10,140 nucleotides of DNA from DATCLA01 sp036564195 (GTDB lineage Bacteria > Bacillota > UBA4882 > UBA8346): assembly GCA_036564195.1 (NCBI GenBank), contig DATCLA010000250.1, positions 1-10,140 on the forward strand, given 5' to 3'. The notes below the pieces were generated by a model. It was given only the letters and a program-made list of their open reading frames with translations, ran no database searches and had not been told where the DNA came from. A program made the position numbers and the translations under genes. This document shows, in pieces, positions 6,005 through 10,140 of this stretch. The number at the start of each line of letters is the position of its first letter. Position 1 is the first letter of the stretch.

Positions 6005-6037
6005 CAAAAACCGTGTTTACTCAAGAAACACGGCTTT
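6005..6037 (-). terminator. Terminator of the leu operon, possibly bidirectional
   Basis: CCGTGTTT (6011-6018) and AAACACGG (6026-6033) form an 8-bp stem with a 7-nt loop between two converging genes. On the minus strand the stem is followed by TTTTT (6010-6006), a good U tract for leuB readthrough. On the plus strand the tail CTTTAT is weaker but could also stop the zinc-ribbon transcript. Confidence 0.75.
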
Positions 6038-6050
6038 ATAGAACTGTAAC

Positions 6051-7118
6051 TCAAATCCGCTCTCGAACCAAACGCCCCATCTCTCGGGTTCCGACTTTTT
6101 TACACCCTTCAGCCATGATATCGGCAGTCCGATAACCTTCCGCCAATACTTCTTTCACTGCGGCCTCGATGGCCTGGGCGGCGGCCTCCATTTTAAAGCT
6201 GTACCGTAGCATCAGGGCTGCGCTTAAAATAGTAGCCAAGGGGTTGGCTACGTCCTGACCGGCGATATCCGGAGCCGAACCGTGGGCCGGTTCGTACAAG
6301 GCAACAGCACCGCCTAAACTGGCGGAAGCAAGCATGCCTAAAGAACCGCTTAACACGGAAGCCTGGTCGGTGAGAATATCTCCAAACATGTTCTCGGTAA
6401 CAATCACATCAAACTGGGCTGGCCAACGGACTAACTGCATGGCACAATTGTCCACATACATGTGGGTCAATTCCACATCAGGGTAATCGGCAGCCAGTTT
6501 AGTGATGGTTTCCCGCCACAACCTGGAGCTTTCCAGGACGTTGGCTTTATCGACCGAAGTCAGCTTTTTCCGACGCTGCCGGGCGGCAGCAAAGGCCAAA
6601 CGGGCAATTCGTTCAATCTCCTCGGTCTGGTAAACCAAGGTATCACTCGCTTGTTGGGTACCGTCGGCCAGGGTTTTCCGTTGCTTCGGACCGAAGTAAA
6701 GCCCGCCGGTTAGTTCCCGAAAGGTTAAGATATCTACTCCACGTACAATTTCTGGTTTTAGAGGGGACGAATTGATTAAGGTATCATAGACGGTCACTGG
6801 CCGCAGATTGGCAAAGAGTCCCAGTTCTTTGCGGAGGGGCAACAAAGCAGCGCGTTCCGGACGTAATTCGGCAGGGAGCCGGTCCATCCTGGGGCTGCCG
6901 ACCGCACCCAACAGCACAGCATCTGAGCTTTTACAAAGGTCAAGAGTTGTTGGGGGCAGAGGGTGACCATATTGCTCATAGGCATCTTCGCTGACCGGAG
7001 CCATGCAAAATTCAAAATGACAATCAAACTTTTGAGCAATGACTTTTAAGGTTTCCACTGCTTGCGGTACAACCTCGCGACCGACCCCGTCACCGGCCAA
7101 TACGGCAATTTTGAACAT
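6051..7118 (-). CDS. leuB: 3-isopropylmalate dehydrogenase
   Basis: NAD-dependent oxidative decarboxylation of 3-isopropylmalate to 2-oxoisocaproate, the third committed step of leucine synthesis, in the cytoplasm. At 355 aa it has normal length. By family comparison, the substrate-binding residues are all present: Arg96 and Arg106 (RKELGLFANLRP), Arg134 with Tyr141 (FRELTGGLYFG), Lys191 (SVDKANVL), and metal ligands Asp223, Asp247 and Asp251. The family signature NMFGDILTDQASVLSGSLGM is at 243-262, and the NAD-binding EPAHGSAPDIAG at 276-287. The ELTGGLYFG loop favours LeuB over isocitrate or tartrate dehydrogenases. CCTCCTTT on the plus strand gives a strong RBS 6 nt before the ATG. It is the last gene of the operon, 87 nt after leuD, and is followed by a terminator. 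Confidence 0.97.
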   Translation of the reverse strand: MFKIAVLAGDGVGREVVPQAVETLKVIAQKFDCHFEFCMAPVSEDAYEQYGHPLPPTTLDLCKSSDAVLLGAVGSPRMDRLPAELRPERAALLPLRKELGLFANLRPVTVYDTLINSSPLKPEIVRGVDILTFRELTGGLYFGPKQRKTLADGTQQASDTLVYQTEEIERIARLAFAAARQRRKKLTSVDKANVLESSRLWRETITKLAADYPDVELTHMYVDNCAMQLVRWPAQFDVIVTENMFGDILTDQASVLSGSLGMLASASLGGAVALYEPAHGSAPDIAGQDVANPLATILSAALMLRYSFKMEAAAQAIEAAVKEVLAEGYRTADIMAEGCKKVGTREMGRLVRERI

Positions 7119-7205
7119 AAAAAACCTCCTTTGAGAATATTCAATAGCTCAAGATAAGAGTAGCTTTGAAAGATTGGCAAATAGGCAAAAGACAATTGGT
7201 GCGTT

Positions 7206-7706
7206 TCACTTTCCGGTTACCCTGGTTTTAACATACTCAATCAATCCACCGGCCTGAATCAGGTCCTGCATAAAAGGGGGAAAGACGGTAGCCTGATAGG
7301 ATTCGTTCTTGGTCAGATTGGTGATTTTACCATTAACCAGGTTAACCTGAATTTGATCTCCGGCGGCAATCCGTTGGCTGGCTTCAGGTGACTCCAGGAT
7401 CGGTAACCCGATATTAATAGCGTTGCGGTAAAAGATCCGGGCGAATGAAGCAGCGATCACACAAGCAATGCCTACGGCTTTAATGGCAATGGGAGCGTGC
7501 TCCCGGGAACTGCCGCACCCGAAGTTTTTACCGGCAACAATCAACTCTCCGGGTCGGACTTTACGGGCAAAGTCAGGATTGGCATCTTCCATGCAGTGGG
7601 CGGCTAATTCGCTGGGATCACTAGTATTAAGGTAACGGGCAGGGATAATCAGATCAGTATCAACATCATTGCCAAAACGCCATACTTTACCTTGTACTTT
7701 ACTCAT
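7206..7706 (-). CDS. leuD: 3-isopropylmalate dehydratase, small subunit
   Basis: Swivelling-domain subunit of isopropylmalate isomerase, which with LeuC converts 2-isopropylmalate to 3-isopropylmalate. At 166 aa it is the short form paired with about 420-residue LeuC proteins (archaeal/Firmicutes type, related to homoaconitase subunits), not the about 200-aa enterobacterial form. Visible motifs are WRFGNDVDTDLIIPARYL (9-26) and NFGCGSSREHAP (61-72), the loop that decides the substrate, followed by SFARIFYRNAINIGLP (87-102). The ATG overlaps the leuC stop by 4 nt (ATGA), with AGGAGG 10 nt upstream inside leuC, so the two subunits are probably translationally coupled. Confidence 0.95.
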   Translation of the reverse strand: MSKVQGKVWRFGNDVDTDLIIPARYLNTSDPSELAAHCMEDANPDFARKVRPGELIVAGKNFGCGSSREHAPIAIKAVGIACVIAASFARIFYRNAINIGLPILESPEASQRIAAGDQIQVNLVNGKITNLTKNESYQATVFPPFMQDLIQAGGLIEYVKTRVTGK

Positions 7707-8971
7707 CTTACACCAACCTCCTCAGGCCCGGCAAGATAGCCGGCAATGGCCGACGCGGCGGCAACCGCCGGACCGGCAAGATAGACTTCGCTTTCGGGGT
7801 GGCCCATCCGCCCCACAAAATTCCGGTTAGTAGTTGCAACGGCTCGTTCTCCTTTGGCTAAGATCCCCATATGCCCACCCAAACAAGGACCGCAGGTGGG
7901 AGTGGAGATGACAGCACCGGCATCCATAAAGATCTCGAAGAGGCCTTCCCGCATTGCCTGCCGCCAGATATTCTGGGTGCCGGGAATTACAATTAACCGT
8001 ACATTCGGATTGACTTTATGCCCTTTTAAGACTAAGGCTGCCTCTCGCAGATCCTCGATGCGACCGTTGGTACAGGAACCGATTACCGCCTGGTCAATGC
8101 TAACCGGCTCGCAAGTAGAGATCGGTTTGGTATTTTCCGGTAAATGTGGGAAAGCGACTTGCGGTTCCAGTTGGGAGACATCCCATTCATAGACTTTGTG
8201 GTACCGGGCATCCGGGTCGCTTTGATAGACGGTATACTCTCGTTTAGCCCGAGTTTTTACATATTCCAGGGTCTTTTGGTCCACCGGGAAGATGCCATTT
8301 TTGCCGCCGGCCTCGATTGCCATATTAGCCATAGTGAAACGATCTGCCAGCGAAAGGTTAGCGATAGTTTCGCCAGTGAACTCCATCGCTTGATACAGAG
8401 CGCCATCGACCCCGATCTGGCCAATTGTATACAGAATTAAATCTTTGCCTCCGACCCAACGGGGAAGTTTACCGTAAAAAATAAATTTAATACTTTCCGG
8501 CACTTTAAACCAGGCCTCGCCCAAGGCCATCCCGGCAGCCAGATCGGTACTGCCGACCCCGGTAGCGAAGGCGCCTAACGCTCCGTAAGTACAGGTATGG
8601 GAGTCGGCACCGATGACCAGATCGCCGGGGACTACCAGTCCTTGCTCAGGCAAGAGACAATGTTCAATCCCCATGGCCCCGACTTCGAAGTAATTGACAA
8701 TCCCGAACTCCCGGGCAAATTCCCGCATCAGCTTGACTTGTTCAGCGGATTTAATGTCTTTGTTGGGAGTAAAGTGGTCTGGCACTAAAGCAATTCGTTC
8801 ACGATCAAAAACCCGGTTGACGCCGATCTTGCGAAATTCTTTAATAGCAACCGGTGCGGTAATGTCATTACCAAGCACCAGATCGAGCCGGGCATTGATC
8901 AGTTCACCCGGTACTACTTCTGGTTTTCCGGTGTGGGCCGCCAGTATTTTTTCGGTAATGGTCATTCCCAT
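7703..8971 (-). CDS. leuC: 3-isopropylmalate dehydratase, large subunit
   Basis: Aconitase-superfamily [4Fe-4S] subunit that, with LeuD, isomerises 2-isopropylmalate via dehydration and rehydration. The 422-aa length fits the LeuC2 type that pairs with a short LeuD. The three cluster cysteines are Cys300 (GSCTNGR) and Cys360/Cys363 (TPTCGPCLGG). Other family marks are GADSHTCTYGALGAFATGVG (121-140) and ATTNRNFVGRMG (379-390). The start is ATG 8971; GAGGTGA 7 nt upstream overlaps the stop of the preceding methyltransferase gene. A second ATG two codons later is possible but less well placed. A homoaconitase function for this subfamily cannot be fully excluded, but adjacent leuB supports leucine synthesis. 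Confidence 0.95.
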   Translation of the reverse strand: MGMTITEKILAAHTGKPEVVPGELINARLDLVLGNDITAPVAIKEFRKIGVNRVFDRERIALVPDHFTPNKDIKSAEQVKLMREFAREFGIVNYFEVGAMGIEHCLLPEQGLVVPGDLVIGADSHTCTYGALGAFATGVGSTDLAAGMALGEAWFKVPESIKFIFYGKLPRWVGGKDLILYTIGQIGVDGALYQAMEFTGETIANLSLADRFTMANMAIEAGGKNGIFPVDQKTLEYVKTRAKREYTVYQSDPDARYHKVYEWDVSQLEPQVAFPHLPENTKPISTCEPVSIDQAVIGSCTNGRIEDLREAALVLKGHKVNPNVRLIVIPGTQNIWRQAMREGLFEIFMDAGAVISTPTCGPCLGGHMGILAKGERAVATTNRNFVGRMGHPESEVYLAGPAVAAASAIAGYLAGPEEVGVR

Positions 8972-8977
8972 TGGAGT

Positions 8978-9841
8978 TCACCTCTTTTGATTTTTTTCAT
9001 CGTCTGGTTTGAAAGCGACTGCCTGAAACATCGGGATTTGGACAATATTTCCCGCCCGGTTGGAAGTACGGCAGTTACAACCGAGATTGGTGATGGAAAT
9101 TTTGGTAAAACCGGCTTCAGCCAGCCATTTTTTAATTTCCTGTCGTTCAAAACCCAGATAGATATCGGATTTTTCAGTCTGAGTCCAACTGTGGTAGTGC
9201 CGGTCAACGTCGGTGATTATTATCTGGCCGCCGGCTTTTAAAATCCGGTACATCTCTTTGACTGCCATTGACGGTTCCAGTACATGGTGTAGTAGTAGGT
9301 TGGCAAAGACCATGTGCTGTGAGCAGTCTGGTAGCGGCAGATCCAAGGCGTCACCTTGTAAAAATTCGACATTGGTTAGCCCCGCTTGTTGTAATTCCCG
9401 ACGGGCGACTTCCAGCATAGCCGGAGAAGAATCCACCGCCCAGACTTTATGGGCATAACCGGCCAGGCTTTTAGCGAGATAGCCGGTACCGGTTCCGATA
9501 TCCGCCACTTCATATTCAAAGCGGGGCGGGAAGCGGGAGAGCAACAATTCGCGCAGGGCCTCACCATAACAGCCTTTGCGCAGTTCATCGTAGACCGGAG
9601 CCACTTCTGCAAAATACGCTTTACCGGCTTCTTCGGCAGAGATATAGTCTTGGGAATTGCCTGCGGCCAGCCAGGCGAGGAGAGCGGTACGGGAAAAACG
9701 CCATTCCCGACCGATCTTCCGAGCGGGAATATTCTCTTCGCGTAACAGCTTAAGAAAGGTTTTAGTGCTGACCTGAAATAACTGGCTGGCCTCTTCCAGG
9801 GATAAGATGTCGTTAACTTCGGAATTAAACTGACTATTCAT
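8978..9841 (-). CDS. Excisionase-type HTH fused to class I SAM-dependent methyltransferase
   Basis: A 287-aa two-domain protein. Residues about 11-62 are a MerR/excisionase-like winged HTH (LSLEEASQLFQVSTKTFLK, then IPARKIGREWRFSRTALLAW), as used for DNA binding. Residues about 76-250 are a Rossmann methyltransferase: motif I ADIGTGTGYL (113-122), acidic residue Asp137 (VWAVDSSPAML), GDALDLPLPD (163-172), and RILKAGGQIIITD (199-211). This is closest in look to the UbiE/Methyltransf_11 group. The C-terminus has CNC (255-257) followed by SNRAGNIVQIPMFQAVAF. It is first in the operon: a consensus promoter lies about 40 nt upstream, and its stop overlaps the leuC RBS with a 6-nt gap. The methyl acceptor is unknown. 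It could be a SAM- or metabolite-responsive regulator of the operon; that is inference from fusion and position. Confidence 0.85.
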   Translation of the reverse strand: MNSQFNSEVNDILSLEEASQLFQVSTKTFLKLLREENIPARKIGREWRFSRTALLAWLAAGNSQDYISAEEAGKAYFAEVAPVYDELRKGCYGEALRELLLSRFPPRFEYEVADIGTGTGYLAKSLAGYAHKVWAVDSSPAMLEVARRELQQAGLTNVEFLQGDALDLPLPDCSQHMVFANLLLHHVLEPSMAVKEMYRILKAGGQIIITDVDRHYHSWTQTEKSDIYLGFERQEIKKWLAEAGFTKISITNLGCNCRTSNRAGNIVQIPMFQAVAFKPDDEKNQKR

Positions 9842-9882
9842 TTGGCGATCCTTTTATACTTTTATAATAATTGTTAAACTTG

Positions 9883-9911
9883 ATTATACAATGAAGCAAA
9901 GGAGTAGTCAA
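9883..9911 (-). promoter_or_regulatory. Promoter of the methyltransferase-leuCDB operon
   Basis: On the minus strand TTGACT (9911-9906) and TATAAT (9888-9883) are separated by exactly 17 nt, nearly consensus. The expected start is about 35 nt before the ATG at 9841, with AAAGGAT as a modest RBS. The short leader leaves no room for a T-box or leader-peptide attenuator, the usual leucine controls in Firmicutes. Confidence 0.8.
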
Positions 9912-10014
9912 GAATTAACTTCCTTTAAATTCCCCCAAGTTCCCGTATATTCGAATTGGTAAGATCGAATGGCAATGCTAACCCGATGGTTGTTGAGTAA
10001 AAGTCTTTGAACTT

Positions 10015-10063
10015 GCGAATAATTTATTACCTGTTTTTTAGGTTTTTAGTGATAATTATTCGC
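10015..10063. repeat. Long imperfect palindrome upstream of an outgoing promoter
   Basis: GCGAATAATT (10015-10024) and AATTATTCGC (10054-10063) are perfect 10-bp inverted arms. After a one-base bulge, five more pairs (ATTAC with GTGAT, one G-U) extend the stem inward around an 18-nt T-rich loop. It could be a terminator of unseen leftward transcription, an operator, or a structured element. There is no clean T run directly after either arm. Confidence 0.5.
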
Positions 10064-10109
10064 AGGAGCATTAACAAATATTAATTTAGTTAATAATTGT
10101 CATGAATCG

Positions 10110-10138
10110 TTGAGGTAATTAGATGTTTTTTGTATAAT
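10110..10138 (+). promoter_or_regulatory. Promoter reading out of the right edge
   Basis: TTGAGG (10110-10115) and TATAAT (10133-10138) are spaced by 17 nt. The next gene would start beyond the window, divergent from the leu operon. The about 200 nt between the two promoters holds the palindrome at 10015-10063 and otherwise nothing I recognise. Confidence 0.55.
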
Positions 10139-10140
10139 GA

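Noticed and set aside
7119..7205. Internal promoter or terminator between leuD and leuB
   Set aside because: Only a weak TTGAG/CTCAA stem near the leuB RBS and no T run or convincing hexamers.
7854..9745. Plus-strand open frames opposite leuC and the methyltransferase
   Set aside because: They are antisense shadows of strongly conserved coding sequence and lack RBSs.
9842..9882. T-box or leader-peptide attenuator for the leucine operon
   Set aside because: The leader from the promoter to the first ATG is only about 35-40 nt and has no terminator hairpin.
1..10140. CRISPR array, tRNA or rRNA gene
   Set aside because: No regularly spaced repeats, cloverleaf-like or rRNA-like sequence was seen on reading both strands.

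Overview
The window looks like chromosomal DNA of a Firmicutes-type bacterium that degrades plant polymers. The reasons are strong AGGAGG-type ribosome binding sites, sigma-A-like promoters with 17-nt spacers, Rho-independent terminators with T runs, and a Clostridia-style secreted cellulase. A decayed beta-barrel gene ending in an aromatic residue hints at a diderm (outer-membrane) Firmicute such as the Hydrogenispora/Limnochordia group. That placement is an inference.

Left third (1-2850): AT-rich and littered with gene remains. There is the right end of an IS1595-family element with 89 transposase codons. It abuts a 5'-truncated, frameshifted beta-barrel gene. Further on are a broken DUF2225 gene that begins at a short tandem repeat, and shreds of an Ig-like surface protein on the minus strand. 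Among the wreckage sits one intact small gene (minus, 1364-1203). It encodes a 53-residue peptide with a double-glycine leader of the bacteriocin/peptide-pheromone type, and it has its own promoter, a palindromic candidate operator, a strong RBS and a terminator.

Middle (2797-5343): a self-contained transcription unit for a secreted multidomain cellulase: signal peptide, GH9, CBM3c, Pro/Thr linker, CBM2. It has a consensus-like promoter overlapped by a perfect 14-bp palindrome, and a clear terminator. After it (5526-5900) comes a small gene for a zinc-ribbon protein with a C-terminal membrane anchor.

Right third (6005-9911, minus strand): a compact operon, read right to left, of an HTH-methyltransferase fusion gene, leuC, leuD and leuB. 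The last three give isopropylmalate isomerase (two subunits) and 3-isopropylmalate dehydrogenase, the two steps of leucine synthesis after LeuA; no leuA is seen. The methyltransferase is the promoter-proximal gene, 6 nt from leuC, and may be a regulator or an unrelated partner. Beyond the operon promoter there is a long imperfect palindrome and a promoter reading out of the right edge.

The most interesting items are the uncatalogued double-glycine peptide with its operator, and the HTH-methyltransferase heading the leucine operon. No rRNA, tRNA or CRISPR array was seen.
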